64,000 nt of DNA from Lacustribacter sp964460315 (GCA_964460315.1 CAYWPQ010000001.1:62001-126000), one strand, 5' to 3'. Positions 51,835 through 61,460 are shown, counted from the first letter of the stretch. Made by a program: numbers and translations. Notes: generated by a model not told the origin, from the sequence alone.

Positions 51835-52692
51835 ATGGCTGCCCGACTGATCGATGGCCTTGCCCTTGCCAAGGCGTTGCGCCAAGAGGCCGCTGAACGC
51901 GCGAAAGCCTGCCTGAAGGCGGGACGTGCGCCCGGCCTGACCGTGATCTTGGTGGGCGACAACCCCGCCAGCCAGGTCTATGTTCGTAACAAGGTGAAGG
52001 CCTGCGACGAGGCCGGGATTCGATCCCAATTGATTCAACAGCCGGCCAGTCTTTCCGAAGCGGATCTGCTCGGACTGATCCGTCAACTCAATGCCGACCC
52101 CACGGTGGATGGCATCTTGGTTCAGCTGCCCCTGCCCCCGCAGATTGATTCGCACCAAGTGATCGAAGCCATCGACGCTGACAAAGATGTGGATGGCTTT
52201 CACATCAGCAACGCTGGCGCCCTGATGACTGGCAAACCACTCTTTCAGCCCTGCACGCCTTATGGCGTGATGAAGATGCTGGAGTCGATTCAGGCCCCTA
52301 TTCGTGGTGCCAATGCGGTAATCGTGGGCGCAAGCAATATTGTGGGCAAGCCCATGGCCATGATGCTGCTCGCGGCCGGCGCCACCGTCACCATCCTGAA
52401 CAGCAAAACCCGAAACCTCCACGAACACACACGGCGTGCCGATATTCTTGTGGCCGCCGTTGGTCGTCCTCGCATGATCACCGCTGACATGGTGCAGCCC
52501 GGAGCCATTGTGATTGATGTGGGCATTAATCGACTTCCCGATGGCAAGCTTGTCGGTGATGTTGATTTTCAGCCGGTCTGTGCCGTGGCCAGCGCCATCA
52601 CCCCCGTGCCCGGTGGTGTCGGTCCCATGACCATTGCCATGCTGCTGATCAACACCCTTGAATCGGCCGAGCGTCGGCTCCATTTACGTTAA
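51835..52692 (+). CDS. folD: Methylenetetrahydrofolate dehydrogenase/cyclohydrolase
   Basis: This 285-residue bifunctional enzyme interconverts methylene-, methenyl- and formyl-tetrahydrofolate. The active-site Tyr/Lys lie in SQVYVRNKVKACDEAGI, and NADP is bound through VGASNIVGKPMAMMLL and the PVPGGVGPMT loop. AAAAGGAAA lies before the ATG. It ends directly at the next start (52693). Confidence 0.97.
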   Translation: MAARLIDGLALAKALRQEAAERAKACLKAGRAPGLTVILVGDNPASQVYVRNKVKACDEAGIRSQLIQQPASLSEADLLGLIRQLNADPTVDGILVQLPLPPQIDSHQVIEAIDADKDVDGFHISNAGALMTGKPLFQPCTPYGVMKMLESIQAPIRGANAVIVGASNIVGKPMAMMLLAAGATVTILNSKTRNLHEHTRRADILVAAVGRPRMITADMVQPGAIVIDVGINRLPDGKLVGDVDFQPVCAVASAITPVPGGVGPMTIAMLLINTLESAERRLHLR

Positions 52693-54795
52693 ATGACAAC
52701 CATCAACATCACCCCCATGAAAAATCCTTTTGTCCACGAGCTGCTCGACTCTGAATCACTTCCACGCTATGACCTGATTCAGGCGGATCAGGTCGTGCCC
52801 GCTATCGATCAGCTGCTGAGTGAAGCGCGCTCAGCACTCCGCCATGTCACCTCCGACACCGTCGCGCCCAGCTGGGACGCCGTGATGGTGCCGCTCAGTG
52901 AAGCCACCGAGCGCCTGAGCCGCGCCTGGAGCGCCGTGCATCACATGTCGGGCGTGATGGATTCTCCCGAATGGCGTGAGGCCACCAACAGCCGTCTTGC
53001 GGAGGTGAGTGCCTTCTGGACCGAGCTTTCTCAGCACCCTCAGCTCTTTGAAAAAGTGAAGGCCATTCATGCGCAAGGTGGCTTGAATGCGGCACGACAG
53101 CGTGCCATTGAAAACTCACTTCGAGCCTTTCGTTTGGGTGGCGCCGAGCTGGATGCCGACACCAAACAAAAGTTCGCTGAAACCCAGGCCCGACTGGCCC
53201 AGCTGAATCAGCGGTTTTCTGAACAGCTGCTTGACAGCACCAATGCCACCATCATTCACGTCACCGACGAAGCAATGCTTGACGGTCTACCCGAACATGC
53301 GCGAGATGCCGCCAAGGCCGAAGCCGAACGCCGTGAGATGCCAGGCTGGGTCTTCACCCTGCAGTACCCAAGCTATGGTCCAGTGATGCAGTTCGCCAAG
53401 CAGCGTTCGCTGCGCGAAGAGGTCTATCGTAAACAGGCGATGCGTGCCTCCGAGATCGCTACCGAAGGCCCCGACCATGACAATGGTCCGATCATGGGTG
53501 AGATTCTGGCCTTGCGTCAGCAACAAGCGAAGTGGCTGGGATACGCCAACGCCGCGGAGGTCTCGCTCGCACCCAAAATGGCGAATTCACCCCAACAGGT
53601 GATTGAGTTTCTGATGGATCTTGCGAACAAGGCACGGCCTGCCGCAGAAAAAGACCTCACCGAACTGAGAACATTCGCCGCTGCCGAACTGGGCATCGCC
53701 AACCTCGAGCCCTGGGATATTGGCTTTGCCAGCGAACAGCTTCGTCAGTCACGTTATGCCTTTTCGGAAGACGAAGTCCGCCAGTACTTCCAGCTGCCAC
53801 GAGTCCTGCAAGGGCTTTTTCGAACCATCAAGACCCTGTTTCATGTCGAGATCAAACCGGTCATTGGACTTGCGCCGCTGCCCACGTGGCATGCCGACGT
53901 GCAGCTCTTCGAGGTGATTCGAAGTCATCAGACCATTGGTCATGTCTACCTTGATCTTTATGCACGCAGCACCAAACGCGGCGGGGCCTGGATGGATGAC
54001 GCACGAGGTCGGCGGGCCCTGCCCCATCAGGCAGGAAAGATCCAGACCCCCGTGGCCCTTCTGACCTGCAACTTTGCGGCACCTGTTGGCGGTAAGCCCA
54101 CCACCCTGACCCATGACGACGTCATCACCCTTTTCCATGAATTCGGCCATGGTCTGCATCACCTTCTTACCCAGGTCGACGAGCTCGATGTCTCCGGCAT
54201 CAATGGTGTGGAATGGGATGCTGTGGAGCTTCCCAGTCAGTTCATGGAGAACTTCTGTTGGGAATGGGACAACCTGTTGCACATGACCGCACATCTTGAA
54301 ACGGGTCAGCCCCTACCCCGCGAACTCTTTGACAAGATGATCGCCGCTCGCAATTTTCAAAGTGGCCTCTTCATGCTGCGTCAGATCGAATTTTCAGTGT
54401 TCGACATGCGCATCCATGCCGAACTGATTCCCGCCAACGGCGCCTCAGGCAGTGATGTGGGCAAGGCCATTGAGGCCATGCTCTGGAAAGTTCGCGACGA
54501 GGTGGCGGTGCTGATGCCGCCGAAGTTCAACCGCTTTGCACAAAGCTTCTCTCACATCTTCGCGGGTGGCTATGCGGCCGGTTATTACAGCTACAAATGG
54601 GCTGAAGTGCTCTCTGCCGATGCCTATGCAGCCTTTGAAGAGGCGGGGCTTGAGCATTACAGCGACGTGGGCCAGCGGTTCTGGAAAGAGGTGTTGTCCG
54701 TGGGCGGCTCGCGGCCTGCGATGGAATCTTTCAAGGCCTTCCGTGGTCGCGAACCTCAAGTTGAACCTCTGCTGCGCCACAATGGGCTGATGTAA
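52693..54795 (+). CDS. prlC: M3-family oligopeptidase A
   Basis: This 700-residue zinc metallopeptidase of the thimet oligopeptidase family cleaves short peptides in the cytoplasm. The zinc site HEFGH lies in TLFHEFGHGLHHLLTQ (about residue 479). Two in-frame starts exist; the first ATG (52693) is adjacent to folD's stop, while MKNPFVHELL at 52717 better matches the family start. It runs straight into xthA, whose TTG follows its stop. Confidence 0.95.
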   Translation: MTTINITPMKNPFVHELLDSESLPRYDLIQADQVVPAIDQLLSEARSALRHVTSDTVAPSWDAVMVPLSEATERLSRAWSAVHHMSGVMDSPEWREATNSRLAEVSAFWTELSQHPQLFEKVKAIHAQGGLNAARQRAIENSLRAFRLGGAELDADTKQKFAETQARLAQLNQRFSEQLLDSTNATIIHVTDEAMLDGLPEHARDAAKAEAERREMPGWVFTLQYPSYGPVMQFAKQRSLREEVYRKQAMRASEIATEGPDHDNGPIMGEILALRQQQAKWLGYANAAEVSLAPKMANSPQQVIEFLMDLANKARPAAEKDLTELRTFAAAELGIANLEPWDIGFASEQLRQSRYAFSEDEVRQYFQLPRVLQGLFRTIKTLFHVEIKPVIGLAPLPTWHADVQLFEVIRSHQTIGHVYLDLYARSTKRGGAWMDDARGRRALPHQAGKIQTPVALLTCNFAAPVGGKPTTLTHDDVITLFHEFGHGLHHLLTQVDELDVSGINGVEWDAVELPSQFMENFCWEWDNLLHMTAHLETGQPLPRELFDKMIAARNFQSGLFMLRQIEFSVFDMRIHAELIPANGASGSDVGKAIEAMLWKVRDEVAVLMPPKFNRFAQSFSHIFAGGYAAGYYSYKWAEVLSADAYAAFEEAGLEHYSDVGQRFWKEVLSVGGSRPAMESFKAFRGREPQVEPLLRHNGLM

Positions 54796-55596
54796 TTGAA
54801 GATCGCCACCTGGAATGTGAACTCGCTTCGGGTGCGTCTGCCGCATCTTCTCGACTGGCTGTCTCAGACCAAGACCGATCTCATCGGTCTTCAAGAAACC
54901 AAGCTGATTGACGCCAAGTTTCCAAAAGCCGAGATCGAAGAGGCCGGCTACCACGTGGTCTTCGCAGGCCAGCCCACCTACAATGGCGTCGCCATTCTTG
55001 CCAGGCAGGACCAGTTCCATGCCCCGCAGAATGTTCGTGTCAACAACCCAGAGTTTGCCGACGAGCAGGTTCGGCTGATCGCGGCCAGTCTGCAGCCACT
55101 TGATTCGTCTCGCCCCCTGCTTCGCTTCATCAGTGCCTATGTTCCCAACGGAGCGGCGGTGGGCACCGACAAATACGACTACAAGCTGCGCTGGCTCAAT
55201 GCGCTTCATCATCTCATCACGCAAGAGCTTCGTGATCACAAACACCTGGCCTTGGTCGGGGACTACAACATCGCACCGGACGACCGTGATGTGCACGACC
55301 CTGCCGAGTGGCAAGACAAGATTCTCTGTTCCACCCCCGAGCGAAATCATTTTCAGGCGCTGCTCGAGCTGGGGCTGAGTGACGCCTTTCGGCTGCATGA
55401 TCAGCCCGAGAAGCTCTATTCATGGTGGGACTATCGCCAAGGCGGTTTTCGTCGCAACCGCGGGCTGCGGATTGATCACCTTCTTTTATCCGAGCCACTA
55501 CGCATCTGCTGCAGCAAGGCGGGTATTGACACCGCCCCAAGGAAGCTTGAACAGCCTTCCGATCATGCCCCAGCGTGGGCCGAGCTTGATCTCTAG
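54796..55596 (+). CDS. xthA: Exodeoxyribonuclease III
   Basis: This 266-residue apurinic/apyrimidinic endonuclease and 3' exonuclease has all EEP catalytic blocks: ATWNVNSLRVR, GLQETKL, GDYNIAPDDRDV, RGLRIDHLLLS and PSDHAPAWAEL. Translation starts at TTG, immediately after the prlC TAA, with no good ribosome-binding site, so re-initiation is likely. The protein runs to the family's normal end. Confidence 0.95.
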   Translation: MKIATWNVNSLRVRLPHLLDWLSQTKTDLIGLQETKLIDAKFPKAEIEEAGYHVVFAGQPTYNGVAILARQDQFHAPQNVRVNNPEFADEQVRLIAASLQPLDSSRPLLRFISAYVPNGAAVGTDKYDYKLRWLNALHHLITQELRDHKHLALVGDYNIAPDDRDVHDPAEWQDKILCSTPERNHFQALLELGLSDAFRLHDQPEKLYSWWDYRQGGFRRNRGLRIDHLLLSEPLRICCSKAGIDTAPRKLEQPSDHAPAWAELDL

Positions 55597-55635
55597 CAAA
55601 CGACCGCCGCCGCAGTCGCGTTAAGATCAGGCGCC

Positions 55636-56388
55636 ATGGACTTCCCCGTCAGCGCTCTTCTTATCGGTATCTGGTCCACAGGCCACTGCCTGGCCATGTG
55701 CGGCGGACTGGCCATGGCCGCGGGCCAGCTGAATCGACAACAACTTCGCTACCCCGCAATTCGTCGTGCTGGCGACATGCTTGGCTGGCAGCTTGGTCGA
55801 GTGATGAGCTATGGCCTGATCGGCTTCATCGCCGGGGGCTTTGGTGCTTTTTTTCTGGACCATCCGGCACTGAGTTGGCTTCGCGACCTGGCCTTCATCA
55901 TCGCCAATCTGATGTTGATTGCCCTGGGCCTGCATGTGGCGCAGTGGTGGTCGGGCATTGTGCAGATTGAGCGAATGGGCCAGCACCTCTGGGGTTGGAT
56001 CTCCCCCTACGCCACGGCCACGCTCACGCCTTCCTCCCCGTCACCACGTCAGCCCATGGGCACGCTTTGGCGTGCTGTTCGAGCCGGTGCCATCTGGGGC
56101 TGGCTTCCCTGCGGCCTGGTCTATAGCATGTTGGTCACCGCCTCGGTGACCGGGTCTTCCGTCAACGGTGGGCTCTGGATGATCGCCTTCGGGCTTGGCA
56201 CCATCCCCGCACTCTGGATCACCTCGCTGGCTTCGCAAGAAATGATCCAATGGTTTCGCAACCTTTGGGTTCGACGCACGGCCGGAACACTCATCATGAT
56301 GTTCGGGCTCTGGGGGTTGCTGCGTCTTGTTGGTGTCATTCAGGTGGACTGGCTTGATGCGTTTTGTGTTGGTGCCGGAGCGCGTTGA
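55636..56388 (+). CDS. TauE/SafE-like membrane protein near the cbb3 locus
   Basis: This 250-residue inner-membrane protein has about six helices and the GIWSTGHCLAMCGGLAMA motif near the N-terminus, the HCxxMCGG pattern of the UreH/SafE-type family often found next to ccoI. It is probably part of copper or cbb3 assembly; the exact role is unknown. It overlaps ccoI by 1 bp (TGATG). Confidence 0.85.
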   Translation: MDFPVSALLIGIWSTGHCLAMCGGLAMAAGQLNRQQLRYPAIRRAGDMLGWQLGRVMSYGLIGFIAGGFGAFFLDHPALSWLRDLAFIIANLMLIALGLHVAQWWSGIVQIERMGQHLWGWISPYATATLTPSSPSPRQPMGTLWRAVRAGAIWGWLPCGLVYSMLVTASVTGSSVNGGLWMIAFGLGTIPALWITSLASQEMIQWFRNLWVRRTAGTLIMMFGLWGLLRLVGVIQVDWLDAFCVGAGAR

Positions 56389-58871
56389 TGAGGCTCTCAT
56401 GCTTTCACTGCGGCGAGCCTGTGCTGACGGGTCTCACCTGGACGGTCAGCGTCAAGGGCGAAGCCAGGCCGTTGTGCTGCATTGGCTGTCAGTCCATTGC
56501 GCAGGCTATTTTGCAGGCTGGCGGCGAAAAGTATTATGAACAGCGCACTGGCCAGGGGCTGGATGTTCGAACGCTGGAGGCACTCGCCCCCTGGACTCAT
56601 CTTCTTGATGATCCTCAGTGGTCTTCCCAGCATGTTCGAGTGGCTGATTCCGCATCAAGCGAGACCACACTGGCCATTGAAGGATTGCGCTGCGGCGCCT
56701 GCGCCTGGCTGATTGAAAAGCTTCTGGGTCAAACACCCGGCGTTGAAACAGCGCGCGCCAATGCAAGCACCGAGCGCCTCTTCGTTCGATGGAACCCGAA
56801 AACCATTTCGCTCTCAGCCATTGCCCAGCGCGTTGCGGCCGTGGGCTATGCCCTATTACCGATCAGCTCGGCCCCGATCGAACAGTCGCGTCGCGCCCAA
56901 GAGCGGCTTGCCACGCGCAGACTGTTTATTGCCGGACTGTCAGCGGCCCAGATCATGATGTATGCCTATCCGGAATACCTGGAAGGCATGGCGCTTGAGG
57001 ATGACATTCGTTCATTGATGCGCACCGCCAGCATGATCATCACCACACCGGTCATGGTCTACAGCGCGACACCTTTTTTCCAATCGGCCTGGCGCATGCT
57101 TCGACAGGGACGCCTGGGCATGGACGTGCCCGTGAGCCTTGGACTCTGGATCGCCTTCATCGCAAGCCTCTGGGCCTGGTGGACCAACACCGGTGAGGTC
57201 TATTTCGATTCAGTCTCGATGTTCGTATTTCTGCTTCTTGGCGCGCGATGGGTCGAAGCCAAGATTCGAGCAAAAACCTCTGCGCTTCGGGAAAAGCTTG
57301 CCACCGCACCACCCCTGCTGGCCCATCGAGTTCGCCCCGAGCCGGGCGACATTGCCGCGTGGAGCCTTCGCCCAGGAGATTTCGTTCGTGTGCGATCCGG
57401 AGACCGCATCCCGGCCGATGGTGTCTTGCAGTCGCATGCCACCGACCTCGACTGCTCGTGGATCACGGGTGAATCGCTGCCCGTGACCGTGCATGCCGGC
57501 GCACGGGTCACCGAGGGTTCCATTAATCTTGGCCCGGAAATCGAGGTGCTGATTGACAGCAGCGTCGCCGACAGCACGATGTCACGACTCTCACAGCTTG
57601 CCGAGCAAGCCGCCTCCGATCGGCCCCACTGGGTGAATTGGGCTGACCGCGTTGGCGGCGCGTTCACCGCAGGAATTCTATGCATCAGCGCACTCGTGGC
57701 CGCAATATCGATCTTCCATGGTCAGAGCATTCATCAATGGCTTCCGGCCGTGATTGCTGTGTTGGTGGTCACCTGCCCATGCGCACTTTCCATGGCGGGC
57801 CCCACCGCCTATGCCGCCGCGCTCTCCAAGCTTCTTGAAAAAGGTGTTGCACTCTCAAGCTCACAGACACTGGAGCGGTTGGAAAACACCACTGATGTGA
57901 TTTTCGACAAAACGGGAACCCTGACCGATACCGATCAATCCAAGGTGACCATGGTCTTCGGTGACGCCCATCACTGGCGACTGGCCCAAGCCTTGGCAAG
58001 CACCAGCACCCACCCATTGGCCGTGGCCATTGCCCGCGTTCCCGGTGTTCCCCGCGCGCAGGCCGACACACAAGCCGACACACAGGCATCAAGCACCGAT
58101 GAAACCCCTGCAGCCGCTGACGATACCGCCGTCATCACCGATGCCCAACAACATTCGGGCCTTGGCGTTTCCGGACACTGGGGTGGCCAGACTCTAAAAC
58201 TTGGCTCGACAACCTTTGTTGATGCCGAAGGCCGTTTCAGCGCACTCACCGAATCAGCATCGGAGGCCACGGTCTTTTTTGCCATCGACAACGAGGTTGT
58301 TGCGGGCTTTGCGATTGACGATGTTGCTCGACCAGAATCCAAGGCGCTGATTGCTGACCTGCATCAACAAGGGCTTCGTGTCTGGTGTTTAAGCGGTGAT
58401 CGCGCGGAGCGTGTTGAAAGGCTTGCCAATTCACTGGGCATCCCTGACCGCCACCAACGCTCCAAATGCACACCCGAAGACAAGAAGAATCTTGTTCAGT
58501 CCCTGCAGCAAGAGGGCGCAAAGGTGCTGATGGTGGGCGACGGCTTAAACGATGCGCCCGTGCTCGCGCAGGCCGACGTCTCATTGGCTGTGCAATCGGC
58601 AGCCCCGCTTGCACGCCAAAAGGCCGACGCTTATCTGATTCGCCCTGGACTCGACGGCGTTCGACAGGCACTTGCCACCGCCTCACAGGCCCGCCGTGTG
58701 TTGAAACAGAATCTTGCCTGGGCACTCGGCTACAACATCCTTGCGGTTCCCTTTGCCGCCTTGGGCATGATCAGCCCGCTGTTGGCTTCCGTGGGCATGG
58801 CATTGAGTTCACTGATCGTGGTCTTGAATTCAGCACGGATCACTCGAGCAGAAAAATCAGCTACGCTTTAA
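56388..58871 (+). CDS. ccoI: Copper-translocating P-type ATPase for cbb3 assembly
   Basis: This 827-residue P1B ATPase supplies copper for cytochrome cbb3 oxidase. The N-terminus has a small metal-binding region (CFHCGEPVL, CCIGC) and an HMA domain with GLRCGACAWLIEK. CPCALSMAGPTAYA is the transport motif, DKTGTLTDTD the phosphorylation site, and GDGLNDAPVLAQAD the hinge. In the N/P domain an insert with a repeated ADTQ near residue 560 arises from a tandem 12-mer at 58062-58085. I start at 56388, overlapping the previous stop; 56364 would add eight residues. Confidence 0.95.
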   Translation: MRLSCFHCGEPVLTGLTWTVSVKGEARPLCCIGCQSIAQAILQAGGEKYYEQRTGQGLDVRTLEALAPWTHLLDDPQWSSQHVRVADSASSETTLAIEGLRCGACAWLIEKLLGQTPGVETARANASTERLFVRWNPKTISLSAIAQRVAAVGYALLPISSAPIEQSRRAQERLATRRLFIAGLSAAQIMMYAYPEYLEGMALEDDIRSLMRTASMIITTPVMVYSATPFFQSAWRMLRQGRLGMDVPVSLGLWIAFIASLWAWWTNTGEVYFDSVSMFVFLLLGARWVEAKIRAKTSALREKLATAPPLLAHRVRPEPGDIAAWSLRPGDFVRVRSGDRIPADGVLQSHATDLDCSWITGESLPVTVHAGARVTEGSINLGPEIEVLIDSSVADSTMSRLSQLAEQAASDRPHWVNWADRVGGAFTAGILCISALVAAISIFHGQSIHQWLPAVIAVLVVTCPCALSMAGPTAYAAALSKLLEKGVALSSSQTLERLENTTDVIFDKTGTLTDTDQSKVTMVFGDAHHWRLAQALASTSTHPLAVAIARVPGVPRAQADTQADTQASSTDETPAAADDTAVITDAQQHSGLGVSGHWGGQTLKLGSTTFVDAEGRFSALTESASEATVFFAIDNEVVAGFAIDDVARPESKALIADLHQQGLRVWCLSGDRAERVERLANSLGIPDRHQRSKCTPEDKKNLVQSLQQEGAKVLMVGDGLNDAPVLAQADVSLAVQSAAPLARQKADAYLIRPGLDGVRQALATASQARRVLKQNLAWALGYNILAVPFAALGMISPLLASVGMALSSLIVVLNSARITRAEKSATL
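58062..58085 (+). repeat. Tandem 12-bp repeat inside ccoI
   Basis: Two adjacent copies of GCCGACACACA(A/G) encode ADTQADTQ, followed by a Ser/Thr/Ala-rich linker. It is a short, possibly slippage-born expansion in a surface loop of the ATPase. Confidence 0.7.
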
Positions 58872-58873
58872 CC

Positions 58874-59026
58874 ATGGATGTTCTTCCATTTCTGATTGTG
58901 ATTAGCATCGGCGTGCTTGCACTGGCCGTTTGGCTTTTCTTTCGCATGTCCGACTCGGGACAGTTCGATGACACCGAAAGCCCCGCACGTCGCATTCTGA
59001 TGGACGACGACCGCCCAAAAAAATAA
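58874..59026 (+). CDS. ccoS: Cytochrome oxidase maturation protein CcoS
   Basis: This 50-residue protein has one membrane helix (about residues 5-24) and an acidic tail with SGQFDDTESPARRILMDDD, matching CcoS, needed for heme and copper insertion into cbb3 oxidase. It starts 2 bp after ccoI. Length and the QFDD motif are typical. Confidence 0.93.
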   Translation: MDVLPFLIVISIGVLALAVWLFFRMSDSGQFDDTESPARRILMDDDRPKK

Positions 59027-59043
59027 TGGGTCAATCAGTAACG

Positions 59044-59068
59044 GACTGTTTGTTGTAGACAAACAGTC
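59044..59068 (+). terminator. Hairpin after ccoS
   Basis: GACTGTTTGT and ACAAACAGTC form a perfect 10-bp stem with a 5-nt loop, starting 18 nt after the ccoS stop. GACAGAGG follows, with no T-tract. It separates the ccoI-ccoS transcript from the FNR-type promoter of ccoN. Confidence 0.5.
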
Positions 59069-59107
59069 GACAGAGGCAGGTTGATGGAGTGGGGTGTGTT
59101 ACTCAGG

Positions 59108-59121
59108 TTGACCTACATCAA
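59108..59121 (+). promoter_or_regulatory. FNR-type box upstream of ccoN
   Basis: TTGACCTACATCAA matches the FNR/ANR consensus TTGATNNNNATCAA at nine of ten fixed positions. The predicted -10 (TATACT, 59144-59149) puts a start near 59156, so the box centre would lie at -41.5, the class II activator position. It suggests oxygen-limited induction of the cbb3 operon. Confidence 0.8.
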
Positions 59122-59143
59122 TTCATTTATGCATGGGCAGGCA

Positions 59144-59149
59144 TATACT
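59144..59149 (+). promoter_or_regulatory. -10 hexamer of the ccoN promoter
   Basis: TATACT (5 of 6 to TATAAT) lies 38 bp before the ccoN ATG. No sigma-70 -35 hexamer is expected, since the FNR-type box occupies that region. Confidence 0.6.
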
Positions 59150-59186
59150 CGATGGCATTTCGTTCAATATCGGGGAGAACCTCACC

Positions 59187-60614
59187 ATGTCTGCAGCGCT
59201 GCAAGGTGAATATAACTATAAGGTTGTCAAACAGTTCGCCATCATGACGGTGGTCTGGGGATTCGTTGGGATGTTGGTGGGTGTGGTGATCGCCGCCCAG
59301 CTGGCCTTCCCAGAAATTCTTCCCTCTTGGTCGTTTCTCTCTTACGGTCGACTCCGCCCCCTGCACACCAATGCTGTGATTTTTGCCTTCGGTGGCTCGG
59401 CGCTTTTTGCAACTTCATATTACGTGGTCCAGCGAACCTGCCACGCAAGACTCTTTAGCGACAAGCTTGCCGCCTTCACTTTCTGGGGGTGGCAGCTTGT
59501 CATTGTTCTGGCGGCGGTGAGCCTTCCCCTGGGCTTCACGCAGGGCAAAGAGTACGCTGAGCTGGAGTGGCCGATTGACCTCTTGATTGCCGTGATCTGG
59601 GTCTGTTATGCCGTGGTCTTTTTCGGCACCATCTTCAAGCGAAAAATCGAACATATCTATGTCGCCAACTGGTTTTTTGGCGCCTTTATTCTGACGGTGG
59701 CCCTGCTGCATATTGTTAACAGTGCCGCACTGCCCGTGAGTTTCTTTAAGTCGTACTCGGCCTATGCCGGTGTTCAGGACGCCATGGTCCAGTGGTGGTA
59801 CGGCCACAATGCGGTGGGCTTCTTCCTCACCGCTGGCTTTCTGGGAATGATGTATTACTTCATGCCCAAGCAGGCTGAGCGGCCCGTCTATTCCTATCGA
59901 CTGTCCATCGTTCACTTCTGGGCGCTCATCTTCACCTACATGTGGGCAGGCCCTCATCACCTGCACTACACGGCACTTCCCGACTGGACTCAGTCCCTCG
60001 GCATGGTCTTTTCACTGATTCTTCTGGCGCCTTCCTGGGGTGGCATGATCAATGGCGTGATGACCCTTTCAGGCGCCTGGCACAAGCTTCGCAGCGACCC
60101 CATCCTGAAGTTTCTGATCACCTCCATCTCGTTTTACGGCATGTCAACCTTTGAAGGCCCCATGATGGGCATCAAGACCGTCAATGCACTGTCGCACTAC
60201 ACAGATTGGACGGTGGGTCACGTTCACTCTGGCGCCTTGGGCTGGGTGGGAATGATCTCTATGGGTTCCATTTATTACCTTCTGCCCCGCCTTTCCGGTA
60301 AGCGTGAAATGTTCAGTGTCAAAGCCATCGAGGTTCACTTCTGGCTGGCCACACTCGGCATCGTGTTTTACATCGCCGCCATGTGGATTGCTGGTGTGAT
60401 GCAGGGTCTGATGTGGCGTTCAGTCAACCCCGACGGCTCGCTCACCTATTCCTTTGTGGAGAGCGTCAAGGCCACCTACCCCTATTACGTCATTCGTCTG
60501 GTGGGCGGCCTGCTCTATCTCTCCGGCATCACCCTGATGGCTTGGAACATGTTCATGACGATCCGTGAGCCCAAGCCAGTTGATGCCAGCATTCCGGCTG
60601 TGGCCCACGCCTAA
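59187..60614 (+). CDS. ccoN: cbb3-type cytochrome c oxidase subunit I
   Basis: This 475-residue catalytic subunit has about 12 membrane helices and binds heme b, heme b3 and CuB. Ligand regions include RPLHTNAVIFAFGGS, WWYGHNAVGFFLTAG, TYMWAGPHHLHYTALPDW and DWTVGHVHSGALGWVG. The start at 59187 (MSAALQGEYNY) has GGGGAG upstream; an ATG at 59133 would precede the predicted transcription start. It leads ccoO, ccoQ, ccoP. Confidence 0.97.
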   Translation: MSAALQGEYNYKVVKQFAIMTVVWGFVGMLVGVVIAAQLAFPEILPSWSFLSYGRLRPLHTNAVIFAFGGSALFATSYYVVQRTCHARLFSDKLAAFTFWGWQLVIVLAAVSLPLGFTQGKEYAELEWPIDLLIAVIWVCYAVVFFGTIFKRKIEHIYVANWFFGAFILTVALLHIVNSAALPVSFFKSYSAYAGVQDAMVQWWYGHNAVGFFLTAGFLGMMYYFMPKQAERPVYSYRLSIVHFWALIFTYMWAGPHHLHYTALPDWTQSLGMVFSLILLAPSWGGMINGVMTLSGAWHKLRSDPILKFLITSISFYGMSTFEGPMMGIKTVNALSHYTDWTVGHVHSGALGWVGMISMGSIYYLLPRLSGKREMFSVKAIEVHFWLATLGIVFYIAAMWIAGVMQGLMWRSVNPDGSLTYSFVESVKATYPYYVIRLVGGLLYLSGITLMAWNMFMTIREPKPVDASIPAVAHA

Positions 60615-60644
60615 GCCCAACGACACAAGAATACGGAGAACACA

Positions 60645-61262
60645 ATGGCTTTCAGTCATGAAAAAATCGAAAAAAGCCCCGGGCTGCTCATCATCCTCAC
60701 CCTGGCCACCGTCGCCGTGGGTGGCCTGGTCGAAATCGTTCCGCTCTTTTTTCAGAAATCGACCACCGAACCCATCAAGGGACTTGAGCCCTACACCGCG
60801 CTGCAGCTCACCGGTCGTGACATCTATATTCGTGAGGGCTGCTACAACTGCCACTCCCAGATGATTCGACCTTTTCGCGCGGAGACAGAGCGCTATGGGC
60901 ACTATTCCGTGGCGGGTGAATTTGTTTATGACCGCCCCTTCCAGTGGGGTTCCAAACGCACCGGGCCGGATCTTCACCGTGTCGGCGGACGCTACAGCGA
61001 TGAATGGCATCGCGTGCATCTGATGAACCCACGTGATGTGGTGCCCGAATCCAACATGCCGTCTTACCCATGGCTTGCAGAGAACATTCTTTCAGGCAAT
61101 GACGTGGCCAAGAAGCTGACCGTGCTGCGCACCCTTGGCCATCCTTACACCGACGAGCAAATTGCCTCGGCCAAATCCGAGGTCGAAGGAAAGACCGAGA
61201 TGGATGCGCTGATTGCCTACCTGCAGTCGCTTGGTCTTGCGCTGAAAGACAAGCGCAGCTAA
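60645..61262 (+). CDS. ccoO: cbb3-type cytochrome c oxidase subunit II (monoheme)
   Basis: This 205-residue subunit has one N-terminal membrane helix (about residues 14-34) and a single heme c site, EGCYNCHSQMIRPF, with distal Met likely in ESNMPSYPWL. It passes electrons from CcoP to CcoN. It follows ccoN by 30 bp. Confidence 0.97.
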   Translation: MAFSHEKIEKSPGLLIILTLATVAVGGLVEIVPLFFQKSTTEPIKGLEPYTALQLTGRDIYIREGCYNCHSQMIRPFRAETERYGHYSVAGEFVYDRPFQWGSKRTGPDLHRVGGRYSDEWHRVHLMNPRDVVPESNMPSYPWLAENILSGNDVAKKLTVLRTLGHPYTDEQIASAKSEVEGKTEMDALIAYLQSLGLALKDKRS

Positions 61263-61277
61263 AAGAAAACCCCCACC

Positions 61278-61460
61278 ATGACCATCATCAGCTTTCACTC
61301 AGCGCTCACCCTCATCGCAGTCATTGCGTTCATCGCCATGGTGATCTGGGTCTTTAGCAAAAAGCAAAAGCCCTCCATGGACCGTCACGCCATGATTCCG
61401 CTGGAAGACGATCAACCCGTCACTCAGTCCACCGACTCACACGACAAGACTCCACACTAA
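61278..61460 (+). CDS. ccoQ: cbb3 oxidase small subunit CcoQ
   Basis: This 60-residue protein has a single membrane helix (about residues 9-27, LTLIAVIAFIAMVIWVF) followed by KKQKPSMDRHAMIPLEDD, typical of CcoQ/FixQ. It stabilises the oxidase. It lies 15 bp after ccoO and 15 bp before ccoP. Confidence 0.93.
   Translation: MTIISFHSALTLIAVIAFIAMVIWVFSKKQKPSMDRHAMIPLEDDQPVTQSTDSHDKTPH

Noticed and set aside
54445..55398. A 317-codon frame opposite prlC and xthA
   Set aside because: It spans two convincing genes and has no start signal or family features.
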